Positions 51,031 to 63,424 of a stretch of 64,000 nucleotides of DNA are shown here, one piece after another. Origin of the DNA: Druceiella hillmani (Eukaryota; Arthropoda; Insecta; Lepidoptera; Hepialidae); contig JAYKKI010000014.1 of the NCBI GenBank assembly GCA_039881145.1, forward strand, positions 3,250,001-3,314,000. The letters run 5' to 3'. The notes beneath the pieces are model-generated. The model worked only from the letters and a program-made list of their open reading frames with translations, was not told the DNA's origin and ran no database searches. Made by a program: the position numbers and the translations under genes. Numbering within the stretch: position 1 is the stretch's first letter; the number at the start of each line of letters is the position of its first letter.

Positions 51031-52814
51031 ACATGAAGCCATTTAATTTTACAAACTTGTCAATTTAAAAACTACAATAGTAATTTACACTACTATGATA
51101 ACGTATAAAGCGGAAATAATTTATCTGTTTATTTCTTTGGTCTCTCGAACCACATGTCTGACATATAAGCATATAACATAATTCGGGGACGCTTCTTAAA
51201 CGGTGCAAGGTGAAATGAAACCGATTTATTTATTGACGGAATTACGTTTCATTAGGGTGTAACTTAAAGTTTATAGTACTGTAAAGAACACCAAAATTAG
51301 GTAGTGTCCTAACATGCTATAACGATAAGAATCTTCGATCACAATATGTTACCATGATTATCGTTATTCCTTGATTTCCAATATCTCGTTATCTGGATAA
51401 ACAATATTTTTAAGTTTGTACAGACAACAAGTTACTAATAACTTGGTAAGCGATAATTTAATTACAGTGACATTATATTAGACATTGATGAAAAGTAAAT
51501 TATATTCATAAAATAATTGAAAATGACAGAACGAAAAGATAAAATGTCATTTCTTTTGGGTATTTATGTGACTTTAACAGACTGACATATCTATAAATAC
51601 GATAATTTACCTTATTTGACTTTGTTTAAATTTATCGAAATGGACAAAACGTTTGTCACTCACTCGTGTTCGTATTTTTTGTTTACGTAAACAAATATAC
51701 GCGTGCAGGTCAATATTTTCATTACCGTCACAGACAGGTTTTGTTTAAATATAATTTCCTCACTTCGCGCGAGCTACAATCCATTCGGTCGTCAACGATT
51801 TACGTGTCGCGTGCTGTGCGATTCAGTCTTTGTGTTTGTATGTTGGTAATGAATGACTTAACAATATGACAGCGCAATGAATCACGTACAAAATTCAATG
51901 AAGTCATCATGCAGAGTTGTATAACGGTAGAACTTTATTTGCTATATTTAATTTACCGCCTATTTATTTTATAATAAATATAACATTATTTAAAAAAATG
52001 TAATGAAAATATCATAATTGTTTTCAAAATTAACAAAGTTTTTTCCACGAATGATATAAATTTATTTATTTTTAAAGTATACATTGGTATAAATGTTTAT
52101 TTTTATGGTTTTGCACGTAGGATATTTATATATTTCTGTATCAAAATATTTTTGACTGATAAATAATTTCACCAGATAAATAAACATACTTCATATATAT
52201 TTTTACTATATGTCCCTTTAAATGAAAACTTCTGAAAATCTATCAAATTCATAATAGTATTAAGATTCAGATATTGGTCAAAATGATTGTTTTTTTCTAA
52301 TTCATTTCCTGATAAGACAATCTGAGAACTTTAGCGATAATATGAGGTTAGTATCATCTCGAAATTATATAGAAAATAATATTTATGTGCTCTTTGTACT
52401 CATAACACATAAACACCGCACAATTAATTTAAATGAACTGTTGATTACTATATTATATCAAATTTTAATCTAGATTTAAACAATGGATAAAATATAAGAA
52501 ATGCACTCCTCAGTAAGACCTTCTGACCAACGAGACACGGTTAAGCATTGAATATTGTCTCCAAAACTGGTAAATAAAGTAATTCATACGATATAAGTCA
52601 CAGATGAAAAGCTTTTGGCTATTATGTAAACAACAATTTTTAAAATACTGATATTTTAGAAAAATGTAGTTCTTTATAAATTTAATTTTTTTTTAGGATT
52701 GGAGCTCAATTTCTTTAAACCTATGCAGAAGTTATTGAGATATCGTACGAATAAACGAACAAAAGAACAATAGCCTGTAAGATCCTCAAAGAAATAAGAA
52801 AATGGCGTTCACGA

Positions 52815-52935
52815 AACATGGCTTCCACACACTGTTGGCAACGGACCTGAAGTGAGCTCTTAAGAGTGACATTATTATATCATTTTCCACATATAGACCG
52901 TAGCGCATCGTAGTGCTACGATTCATCGTATCTCT
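52815..52935 (+). repeat. R4 subrepeat, copy 4
   Basis: CACACTGTTGGCAACGGACC through GTGCTACGATTCATC, aligned with the other R4 blocks. Confidence 0.65.
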
Positions 52936-53532
52936 TACGCTTGGACGCAGTGGATAGGTATTATATATATGAGATATAAAACGTGTAATTTCCAAGACTT
53001 GAAATATGGAAATTATTTATGCCAGATAGTTGTCTGCGACCAATTGTAAATGCGGTATCGGATCAGCGACATAAATTGAAACTGTTTCTAGGTAATATAA
53101 GTTAATAAACAAAAAGTGGGAAGTACGACACTGAATATTGAAAGATTAATAACTTTGGCGAGTCACTTGACTTAATAATGTGACCTTAGTTTCTTCTGTT
53201 ATAAATAATACGTAGAGTATACATCTCCATAATATTACGACATTTTATATGTCATAGCGGGCAATCTTGATACAATTGCTATTCTTCATATTTGTATATA
53301 GTAGATGTAGATGTATAACTCTGAAATATGTGGATGTCTTTCTTCAAATAAAAAATACCATAATTAACTTACTAAAAACTTCTAGTTAAATTGTGAAAAA
53401 CTGGCATAAAAAATTCTTTTTTCATATCTTTATTTCTAAAAATGCTTATAAAATATCCTATCATAGTTAAACAACTTATTAATGGTTTTAAAAGATATTA
53501 TTAATTAATTTAATGAAGAAAATGAATCAAAT

Positions 53533-53566
53533 CGTCAGTGGTAAGGCACTTGCCTTACCACTGACG
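53533..53566. repeat. Perfect hairpin, 16-bp arms, 2-base loop
   Basis: Arms 53,533-53,548 and 53,551-53,566. The related R5 copy at 31,110-31,140 aligns with the right arm only, so the left arm is an inverted addition. Confidence 0.92.
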
Positions 53567-54160
53567 AACAACTTCCAAATATGAAAAGAAGGTCTTTTAC
53601 TTTTTACGTTTTCGTGACATTTCTTATATTTCCAATTTGACAATAGGTATTCTCATTTGAAAAATTAGTTACTACTAACAAAAAATCAAAATTATGTCAA
53701 AAAACTGCTAGTCATTCATTACGAAAAAATAATTTGTTTTCAGATTATTTTTTTTAAGAAAGAGACCGGGAGCATTTTAATTATTCAAAACATGGTTAAG
53801 TATAAATTTTTCGTTAAGAGAATATTCGGCATTTCGTTTAATATAAAAATTATAATTTCTTAGTACAAGCAGTAGAGTGGTGAAAAACAAATTTACAAAT
53901 ATTTAAATTTACTGTGTTAAAAAAAGATCTAAATTTGACGATTTTCCTTAGCGTAAATTTTTTTTCAGAGAGTGAATGAGACAAGGATATATTTTCCCTA
54001 TATCACCACCCTTAAATTTAGATGCTCATAACTGACTTTTTTTTTGGTTAACTATTTTTTTAAAACTCCATTATTGAATACAAAAACGAGTGAAAAGTTG
54101 ACTTGTTCCAAATTTCAAAATGAAATCCCTTTATTCATATATTAGAAATAAGTAAGAATA

Positions 54161-54649
54161 CAAATTGATGTTTTTCTGCTTCATCTCTACGATTTCAAAC
54201 AAAAAAATAAATTTCTAAAAAAGTTTTTTAAAATCATCCATTTTCGTAAAGAACTTCCCCGAAATTAAAATGATATAAAAAGTTCTCAATCGATTTTTAA
54301 GTGTTGCCACATAATTTTGCGAAAAAAATTTCGATAACTGATTATTTAATTATTAAATAATAGACTAAAAATAATTTATTAGAAAATACAAATTTGAGTG
54401 TTGTTTTTCAAATAATTTATTCCAATATTTTTTACATTAATATACAGTTTTCAAAATCACTATTTTTTATAAAAAATAATAATCACTAAAAATTGACCCT
54501 AAAATATCAAATTAATTTTTTCTGTGGTTGATACTAAAATAATATACGATAATACGAGTATGTCAACACTTCATAGGACTGCCTATTCGCTTTGCTTCTC
54601 CACTTTGTGAATATTATTTTGTTGCATTCTTTTTATATTCTATTTTAGA
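54161..54649. other. A+T-rich DNA, no gene seen
   Basis: No recognisable feature. Confidence 0.5.
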
Positions 54650-55540
54650 TTCTAGATTACCGATAAACCCACAGGATAAACCATTTTTAGATTACCGACA
54701 ATATTAACGCTGACATTAACCTTATCGGTCATATTCACTACAATCAACCCGAATAGGAACAAGTGGGAAGTGAGAAGTGTTTCTTCGTTCGCACCAAGAT
54801 TTTTGTTAGTTTTGCAGACGCAATAATTATTGAATTCATATTCAATAATTTTAAAACTTAACATTTAAAAAACTCAACTGCAAAATACCATTTCCGTGTC
54901 GGCGCCGTGGTGAAATCGGTGCCTGTATTATTAAAATATTTTGCATACTGATTAACATAAAAAACTGATACTTCTGAACTTTTATCCCAGTTTTAGGTGA
55001 TAACCTTTTTATCCCGGTTTTAGGTGCATACTAACTTTGGGTAACCTATGTACATATTTGAGTTATGGCTGAGTAGTTGATTATTGGTGACAGTTTTTTG
55101 ACTATTAAATTTTAAAATTAATCATTGGCCGGGTTTAGCTGCTTATATATAAATATGATGACGTTCTTGATAAAAAAATATTGCCAGATACAAGATTTTT
55201 GAACTCATTTTTAACTACTGTGATCCATTCCTTTTGTGTCCGTCTTGGCGCCGATCCCCTTTAAAAAATAGGCTTTCACTTTTTGGGTATTTTTTATTAA
55301 ATATTTTCTATTTATAAAATAAATGCGATGTAAAATACTTTTTATGTGCTTCAATAATACCTTACAACTTATTCAACTCTTATTTCTAAGTAATTTCATT
55401 AATGCCGGTTTTAGCTGGTTTCTTTTCTTTTGGTCAGATTTTCCTTTAAAATATTTAAAATTAATCTGGTGTAAATATAACAAAACTCCGGTGTAAAGTA
55501 TTCAACATTTATTTCCTTAAATTGAAGCCGGCATTAAGCT
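54650..55540. repeat. Region with recurring CCGGTTTTAG-type motifs
   Basis: TTTTATCCCAGTTTTAGGTG and TTTTATCCCGGTTTTAGGTG occur in succession at 54,983 and 55,008. Related GGCCGGGTTTAGCTG (55,129) and GCCGGTTTTAGCTGG (55,403) follow. A CTGACATTAACCTTATCGG-type segment at about 54,710 has a relative at about 55,530. The pattern looks like a decayed repeat; no gene is seen. Confidence 0.45.
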
Positions 55541-55563
55541 TATCGGCAAAAAAGGAAAAATAC

Positions 55564-55565
<2 letters not shown>

Positions 55566-55639
<74 letters not shown>

Positions 55640-55644
55640 TATAT

Positions 55645-55688
<44 letters not shown>
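55566..55688. repeat. (TA)n microsatellite with CA interruption
   Basis: Long dinucleotide block with a central CACACACACA. The minus-strand frame entering it is an artefact. Confidence 0.97.
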
Positions 55689-55690
<2 letters not shown>

Positions 55691-56150
55691 AGTATAAAAG
55701 GAAAAATGTACACAATATTGACATTTCAATAATTTTCTATTTCTGATACAAAATTTATAATGATATTCTATCAATTTATCTGATTTATGGCATGATATAT
55801 AATCCAATTTTACCCTCAAGAGTTTGGGAGTGTATTTTCTCGTAATGTTATAACATTATATTGAATTTTCATATAACCTATTTCCTCGTTCAAATAACAT
55901 TTTGATCATTCAAGAAGGTGATATTCCTTTAGAATGAATCTCGACGTTTTTGTTCAGTAAACAATTTTGTATTGTAACATTTCAGTATGTCATATAATAT
56001 CTATATATCAAGTATTTAACATTATATGTAGATGAATGTACCGATTACGTTACAGAAAATCTCACTGTTTTAATGACAAATCCATCCGAACGATGTCGCG
56101 AGGCAAAATCTGATATAACATATTTTTCCTACATCATATCAAGAGCAACT
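55689..56150. other. A+T-rich DNA, no gene seen
   Basis: No recognisable feature. Confidence 0.5.
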
Positions 56151-57344
56151 GTGTTGTAAGATTATATTTTCTGTCATCGTATTCCACTTCAATTTATTTG
56201 TTTTAAACATATTTATATTATCGATAGCGAGGGACGTTTTTCAATAGAATAAAATAATAAAATTATAAGATACAAATATATATGAAAATATCCCAATGGC
56301 GGCACGAAAACCTAAATTTCTGTCAATGAAGAAGCGCTGTGGTATGAAAATATAATGTGGTTTACACATTGCTCCTTCAAATTAGTAGAAGATAGCATGA
56401 AAGCACAATGAGGAATAGCTAAAAATGTGTTAATTTTAGGCAAAACTCATTTGCTCTGACTTAAGATTGTTCTGCTCACGCATGGATCAATATATAAAAT
56501 GCCAATTTAGCGATGAACAAACTTTAGAAAAGCAACTGATGACGAAGCTCATTAAGCATTAAAGATTAGATGAATACATAAAGTATTGTCCCATAACCCG
56601 TTTTATAACAATGTTTACTCTAGGTGAATTATTAAAATTACACTCTTCTCTAAGGTTTCACTTGTTTTGAAAAACAAATCGTCAATCTTTGACAGAAAAA
56701 GAAGGAAAAAAGCAATCAAATCACGTATACATAGAGCAATCGTATCGTATCAGACAGCAAATGCAATATCTCTCTAACAGAAAATTCTTTTAGTTTCATT
56801 TATGCTTACATCTGTAATGATTTTCCACGAAAACATTTTAACAGCTGTGCTCTGCTCAAACTATGTATTTTAATTATTGATTGCTGCTTTAAAAAGATTT
56901 CAATATTAGGTTTTGTTCAACTCAACTAAACATTTACGATATGGAATTCCACAAAGAATTCTCTTATTTTTTTTCAAAAATTATTTTTTCGCAATTTCAT
57001 TTAAACAACTCTCAAAGCGCATTTAGAGGAAATATTTTTGGAATTACCGTTTCTTTTACTTCTGTAAATTTTATGAAACAAAGAGATCACACGTTGACAA
57101 AATTACCTTGAATTTAAATATTTTTTAAAGTTTACAGCGATCAGTGTTAAAGAGTGTGCACATTCCCAAGTATTTTAGCGCTAAATTTAGCTTCATAATT
57201 AACAATATTGTAAATTAATTGTTTCATTTATAAACTGAGATACAATTCTCTTAACACATTGCCCTCTTAACACAAAACCATGAAACTAAAATAGCGACTG
57301 GAAAAATCCACCAAAAATATCACCAACAACTCATCCGAAAGTTC

Positions 57345-57672
57345 GGCAGCCTAAATCACGTCCTTAAATATTTTCAAAGATCGAGTGAAAAATTCCTGCC
57401 TCTCCTGAAACAATTTCCTTTATGTCCTTGTCGTTTCTTGTCTTTCCCATCCCAAATCATGTCAGTAGTTGTTTTTTATTTAAACTTTTGTATTTTTAAA
57501 ATTGTTTTTTCGCTAATGTGCTATAAAGAATTGGCATTGTAAAATTTCTCATAGTCTACCAACTAAATTACAATACCAATTGTTATGATTGACTGGAAGA
57601 GATTGTTCATATAGCAATAAGTTCACCATATGTACTGTACATAAAATATGATAAATAAATAAATAAATATTT
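57345..57672 (+). mobile_element. LINE copy 3, 3' end only
   Basis: The last 20 or so codons of the LINE frame (SLNIFKDRVKNSC) and the entire 3' region match the other copies, ending in AAATAAATAAATAAAT. The target sequence after it (AAATATTTTCAAAT) resembles the first bases of the insert, which suggests microhomology at the 5' junction or a target-site duplication overlapping it. Confidence 0.85.
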
Positions 57673-58261
57673 TCAAATGCTCATATCGATTTTGTAATGA
57701 CACCTTTATAAAATCGTTCACGTGTTCGTCACTCTGTGCGTGAATCATAAGTGTTCTTTTTTTTCAGAAAATATTTATTCCAAACACTTCATTTTGGCAC
57801 TGTAATAAACGATATTAACCACTCAATAATTAACCCTTAATAATATTTAAACAGAAAATATGGGGGCGAAAAATTAAATGTTCCATTTCTCTTCAATTTC
57901 ATATGTCGAGGACATCCTACTTGACGTATAAAAAGATTTGTAATAAAAATATCGTAACGAAATGTTATAATGAGGGTTTCGTACTACGAAAGAAAAAAAC
58001 AAAACAGTTAATTTTACGTAGTAAATTTAAATTTTACCTATTAATAAAATATATTAACTCGCACATAACTCAATAGACATTGAAAAATATTTGTATCATA
58101 GTGTCAAAGGAGCTCTAGGAAGTACTCGAAATTTTTCCATCTCCCAGGCTGCTATAATCATAATTATGATGATTTTGTGTCTCAGAGTTGTTAGGAAATT
58201 CTTGATATTTCGATACCTGTGAAAAATGTATTAGGCAGTATATTTAAATGATGAAAAATTA

Positions 58262-58290
58262 TACAGTCGTCCCTCGCCATTCGCGGTTAT
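58262..58290 (+). other. Possible pogo/Tigger-like terminal sequence
   Basis: TACAGTCGTCCCTCGCCATT followed by CGCGG resembles terminal inverted repeats of pogo-type elements, with TA in front. The complementary motif GCGAGGGACG lies at 56,231 but points the wrong way to be the partner end. Assignment uncertain. Confidence 0.3.
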
Positions 58291-58924
58291 TATATGTCTG
58301 AAAAGTATCTTAAATACCGAATTCGCGGATCGCACAATCAATTTCTTTGCGATTACGTGGAATTTATTCCAATAATTTAAAACACGTTTATGGAAAATAA
58401 TTATTTTTAATGAGAAAAGAAAAAATTGTAACAAAATAATGCAATTTATTTAATATATAAAGTGTTTAAAATGTAATAAATTGGCTATCCCCAAAGCTCA
58501 AAAGCTCGAAAGTTGAGTAGTCTATCACCGTTAAATGATATACTGAAAAGAATATTTATTTTACATATTTCCTCAATATACAAATTCAGCTTTGTAGCTG
58601 AATCTCTGACAACATCAAACATACGGAATTTTATAATGTTTCATTTTTTTTATTTTAACAAACACCGAAATAATTTAAATTGCGCATTGCGCAGGCGCGA
58701 TACCGTCGACTTCGTATAGCATGCGGTCGCCAGTGTTTACCATAAAGGGAAATGCATTTGGCGTACCGCGTATGCTGAAGTTTTCAAAGTGAATACGATA
58801 TTTGTAAAAGTAGAAAAATAGGGTGAATAAAACCAATACTACGTTCTTTAAAGCACATTTCATTACGTAACTTACAAACGTTAAATATTTAACAAATCAC
58901 AGAATTCATTGAAATTCCACCCTT

Positions 58925-59250
58925 GTTAGTGCGCGACTGAATTAAAATAAAAAATCACATTTCCTTAAAATGTAAAGAAACAACAGCGTGACCTACAGTA
59001 ATTGCGCAAATAGGTATTGTTAGCGGCACTCATGAAAGTGCTTTTAAATATGATTTACTTATTTATGCGCGTTTAGCCCTGCGAAAGCTCGCAATACAAC
59101 TATTTACCATTAGTGGCGAGAGCTTTTAACAGCCCGCGGCCAGGCTAACGGCGCTAGATGCCGGCTGCAATTATTATTATTCGCTCGCAGGAGCTTAATG
59201 TCTTTTTTCCATTGTGTGACATTTTCGTAAGTAGGCGTAAGACCAGTGTG
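58925..59250 (+). repeat. R1 conserved core, copy D
   Basis: The closest match to the copy A core, including TTATGCGCGTTTAGCCCTGC and CTAGATGCCGGCTGCAATT. Confidence 0.8.
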
Positions 59251-60234
59251 TCGCTCAAATTTTGTGGAAATAATAATTCAACAAAGTTGGAAAAGCATAT
59301 AAAAAAAATCTAAATTAAGATTATTAAGAAAAACATTTTGTGTTTACGTTTAGGATTCAACGTTTAGGAGATACTTATTTTACTATGATAAAATTTACGG
59401 CAAAATTTTTGCAAGTAACCTAATTATGGTAAATATATTAAATTCTATAAAAAAGTAGATTAGGTAAAAATGGTAAATTAACACAAAGCGAAGAAATATA
59501 ATTCTTCGAGCACACGTTGTTATTCTCTGTTAAATAAAGAAAGACATTTTAAATTTGACCTTTATTAGTTATAAAATCCTTTATACAACAAATGTAATGT
59601 CGGTGCCCTAGAGATGCTATAAGAAATTTTTTTTTAAAATATCGCAACATCAAAAAAGTTCCTTAAAAAACTGTAATAACCGCAAGAGTTTTATTCTATA
59701 TACTCTAAATTATTTACCGCAGAAGTCTTTAATGACAACGATGAATAATGTCTTTTCTAGATTTTGAATTTTATTAATAATACTTTAAGAGTAATCCCGA
59801 GAATAATCACAAAAACTACACATGAATAATAGCTCGTTACGATGAAGTTGAATAGCCTGTAATATAGTAGTGCGTTTTATGAATTTCTTACCTACCATAA
59901 TTATGAAACGACATATATTTTACAGTATATGTTAAGATTTTCCATTACTGTTTATCTACTTTTAGTTATCGAACCAAAAACGAAGAAAATCGAAAACTTT
60001 AGAAGAACTCTCAATACTCGTTCTAGGTCTGTATCACACAATATCATTTTTAATTCAACGAGAGATCCTGAAACTGACTTAAACACTGGGGTATATTAAA
60101 TCAATGGATGATTATATGTATTTAAGCTACATAAAAACTACATTAAAAAAACATTTTCTTATGTTAATACTAATGAGGATAGAAATAAAACCGCCGCCTG
60201 CTTCTCTAATCCCAAAATAAAGTTTGTTGATTTT

Positions 60235-60861
60235 TTTAATTTTCTCGAATTTTTGCGCACGTTCGAGAATTTACATAGCCTTGCGAGGCAATTATTTTTA
60301 CTTTAAACTGGTATACTTTAAGGTAAAAAGAATTTGATGTTGAATCGTCTAGAACTTTGTAGAATTTTCCCTCATATTCAAGAATGTTCCTTAAGGTTGC
60401 GTCATAATTTTCTTACTCTAAAAACCGGTAAGTTTCGGGGTAACACATTCCAAAATGTTCTTTAATATTACGTCGTAATTGTCTTACTCTAATCCGATAA
60501 GTTTCGGGAGAGATGAATTCAGTATTAAATTTCCTATATCTTACTCAACTTTTCTAGAAATTACTCGAATTTTCACTAACATTGGAAAAACTTTCCTATC
60601 CTTCCATTGCAATTTTTTTTAAACTAATATATTTTAGGCAGAAATAAAAAAGGATCAAATGTCCTAGAACTTAACCCTAATTTTCCTCCAACTTCGAGAA
60701 AATTCCTTAGTGTTGTGTTGTAATTATTTTACTTTAAACAAGTATCTTGCGGGAAGCAATCAGTTCCATATTGTATTTTCTATAACTTCTGAAATTTTCT
60801 AAAACTGTTTCGAATTTTCCTAATATTTTATAAGCAAAAACTTTCATTATATACGTATATA

Positions 60862-60942
<81 letters not shown>

Positions 60943-61510
60943 GATAGGTCGATTTTGCTGGATTCGCTTCTTGTACTATTGATTGATTTGATAATACTTA
61001 TTTTTAAATTACTCTTGACTTATTTTTGCATTATGCACTGATTAAATACTGATTGCATTCATACTTGTACCGACTGCTTATTTTCTACCAAACCCCAAAA
61101 CTTTCCTCCATGAGATAATTTATTCAAATATTGCTTGACCTTGCTAGGCAATTATTTTGTTTTAAACCTGTATGTTTAGCAGCAGAAGAAGATATAACAG
61201 AAGGGATAAGAGCAGAAGGTTAACAACAGGCAGAAGAGATAACGTCAGTATTACAATGTGTACAATTTAATCGAATTCTCTAGAACTTATTCGAATTTTC
61301 CCTAATATTGAAAAATATTTTCTAATCTTCGTCGCAATTATTTTATTTTAAACAAGTATATTTTGGAGTGTTAAATACTTTAGAACTTTTTAAAATTTTC
61401 CTCCACCCTGGAGAACATTCCTTATTATTGCTTTGTTTTGGGAAGAAACCAAATGTTGAATTTTCTGAAAATTATAAAATTTTCTAGAACTTTTTTGAGC
61501 GAACATCGTT
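60235..61510. repeat. Degenerate satellite-like array
   Basis: Repeated order: a TCTAGAACTT/TCGAATTTTCC segment, a GAGAATTCCTTA-type segment, TTGCGTCGTAATTATTTTAC-type sequence, TTTAAACAAGTATATTTTGGG-like sequence, then a purine-rich stretch. The third segment occurs near 60,283, 60,399, 60,471, 60,603, 60,716, 61,143 and 61,331. Spacing is irregular (about 70-190 bp). A (TA)n block and unrelated sequence split the array at 60,849-61,085. Confidence 0.75.
60849..60939. repeat. (TA)n microsatellite
   Basis: Dinucleotide block inside the satellite-like array. Confidence 0.97.
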
Positions 61511-61558
61511 CGAAACAAATACTTTATACAATGATTAGAAAAAGATAAAAAAAAAGAA

Positions 61559-61561
<3 letters not shown>

Positions 61562-61615
<54 letters not shown>

Positions 61616-61616
61616 C
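61562..61616. repeat. (TA)n microsatellite
   Basis: Dinucleotide block just right of the satellite-like array. Confidence 0.97.
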
Positions 61617-62834
61617 TTTTCTTTTTAATTATATGTATATATTTTTAATTATATCAAAATTAATCCTACACAATCGTGTAAATAGCATTGAAATCCGTCT
61701 AATACAACTTAAGTAATAAACATAAAAATAGGCAGACGTTGCATTTTAAATATACTTAGGTAATAAATTCATAAATTCAAATCAGTAATTATTGCAACGG
61801 CGACTATTTCATTCACACGTATTATTTTGAGAGTTTCAAATAAAACAATTAATAATACAACTCTCACAAATAATGTTGGAGCAATACCGAAACATATAGA
61901 AACATTAGTAAAGTAATTTTCTATGTGCCAACTAGTATCTCAAACCACAGATCAAGTGGGCATGAGCCCTTTTTAGAAAATGTGCATCACGCAGCCATTC
62001 CACCCGGGCTGGCTCTTCGCCCAACAACAGCGATATAACCCTTTTCACTGAACAAACATGTTATAAATAAAACCACTCGCGTTTCCGCCTGTAGAAAAAC
62101 GGGTGGTAAAGAAAAAAAATCGCGTAACAATTATTCATAATTATTATATTACGACCGCCGCTAGTAAGTCCTCTTAAGTTTGAACGACCAAGTTTCCATT
62201 TAACGAGAATTGGTGCGAATTAAAATATTAAAAGTATACCATGCCGACATACGGAATTTCGATGGGAATTTTAGTATTCATATGGAGTATTCAACGTTTA
62301 TGCGAGCAGTGGAAGGCTTAATGCTTGATACTTGTGGCTGTATTTGGAGTCGACATCTGTACTGCAGAAGGTCATAATTTTAATTTAATTGTTAAATATA
62401 ATTGACTAGAATTAGTAATAATAAAGTTATTGTTTTTATATGTCAATAACATGTAAGCCTTTTAACATGAGTTAGAAAGCTCATATTCAATAAACAGTAG
62501 AACAAAAATGTTATATTTTAAAAGCCAATTCTCTATAAAGATATTTTTATGCAAATGCATTCATAACTTAAATTATAAATGCTGTATTTTATTCAAACCA
62601 CAAATTATTTAATATATGAAATATGTACTTTGCCTGATCGGGCTGTTTCTACACTTTTTTCATAAACTGTGCACTTACTATATAAGTCTGCTACTTAAAT
62701 TGCACGTGGTCAAAATTTTCCACAAGAGAGTGAAAATTCAACCTAATCCTTGCCGGGTTAGATTATGGTGCTTACGTTTTCAGCCACAGAAATCGGAAAA
62801 ACAATTTTTTTCTTTTCTAATTAAGTGTTTTTTT
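61617..62834. other. Non-coding DNA with a G+C-rich patch
   Basis: The patch at 61,945-62,050 is open on the plus strand (GHEPFLENVHHAAIPPGLAL, then RPTTAI and a stop) and stands out in composition. I recognise no family, so it could be a fragment of an unknown element. The frame at 62,616-62,846 is unsupported. Nothing else was seen. Confidence 0.4.
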
Positions 62835-62910
62835 ACAAAACCCTAGTAGTGAATATATTTATTTAGTTACAAAACCCTAGTAGTGAATGTATTTATTTAG
62901 AAAACCCTAA
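62835..62910 (+). repeat. Tandem repeat, 34-bp unit
   Basis: ACAAAACCCTAGTAGTGAAT with its continuation occurs twice, plus a partial third unit. Confidence 0.92.
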
Positions 62911-63345
62911 ATTAGCATTCCGTATTCGAACCTAATGTAAATTATGGTGACCTTCAGAAGAACAAAAATGTATAAATTCGATATAGATATAGAGGTAGTT
63001 ATTAATATTTCTGGTAAAAAAATTTACTTATATGTAATTTATATAAAGTTGATGGCCTGGCAATTAGTATTAAATGCTCGTTTTATGAATACGAACTTCT
63101 TGGATTGTGTTTACGAATCGACGCAATTACATATGCTACGTTCTTAAATATTTAGCATTCTCACACCCTGTTTATTAAATGTAGGTGATATTCATAAAAA
63201 ATACTTTTTGGCGAACACATGTAGGGAAAGAGATTGGAAAAGAAATTTATAAAAATATTTATTAAAATTATAGGAAATGATAACAATAACTACTGATTTA
63301 TTTAAACTATTTTCATTATTCTAATACCCAAATTTGGTTTGTTAA

Positions 63346-63348
<3 letters not shown>
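62911..63348. other. A+T-rich DNA, no gene seen
   Basis: The plus-strand frame at 62,944-63,147 is open but resembles no family. Confidence 0.45.
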
Positions 63349-63401
<53 letters not shown>

Positions 63402-63424
63402 AATGTGTATGTGTGCGTGTGTGT
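63349..63424. repeat. (TA)n microsatellite running into (GT)n
   Basis: Dinucleotide block followed by GTGTATGTGTGCGTGTGTG. Confidence 0.97.

Larger units (their letters stand above)
50580..54160 (+). repeat. R5 dispersed repeat, copy 2
   Basis: Same order and orientation as copy 1 (25,740-31,900) but more compact. It lacks the RTE insertion and about 1.2 kb following it. It contains R4 subrepeats near its start and middle. Confidence 0.75.
56150..60100 (+). repeat. R1 dispersed repeat, copy D
   Basis: Aligned with copy C (56,225-56,310; 56,860-57,040; 58,090-58,350) and copy A (58,925-59,250 with 2,514-2,830; 59,745-60,050 with 3,480-3,740). It is interrupted by the LINE tail at 57,345-57,672. 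Confidence 0.72.
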
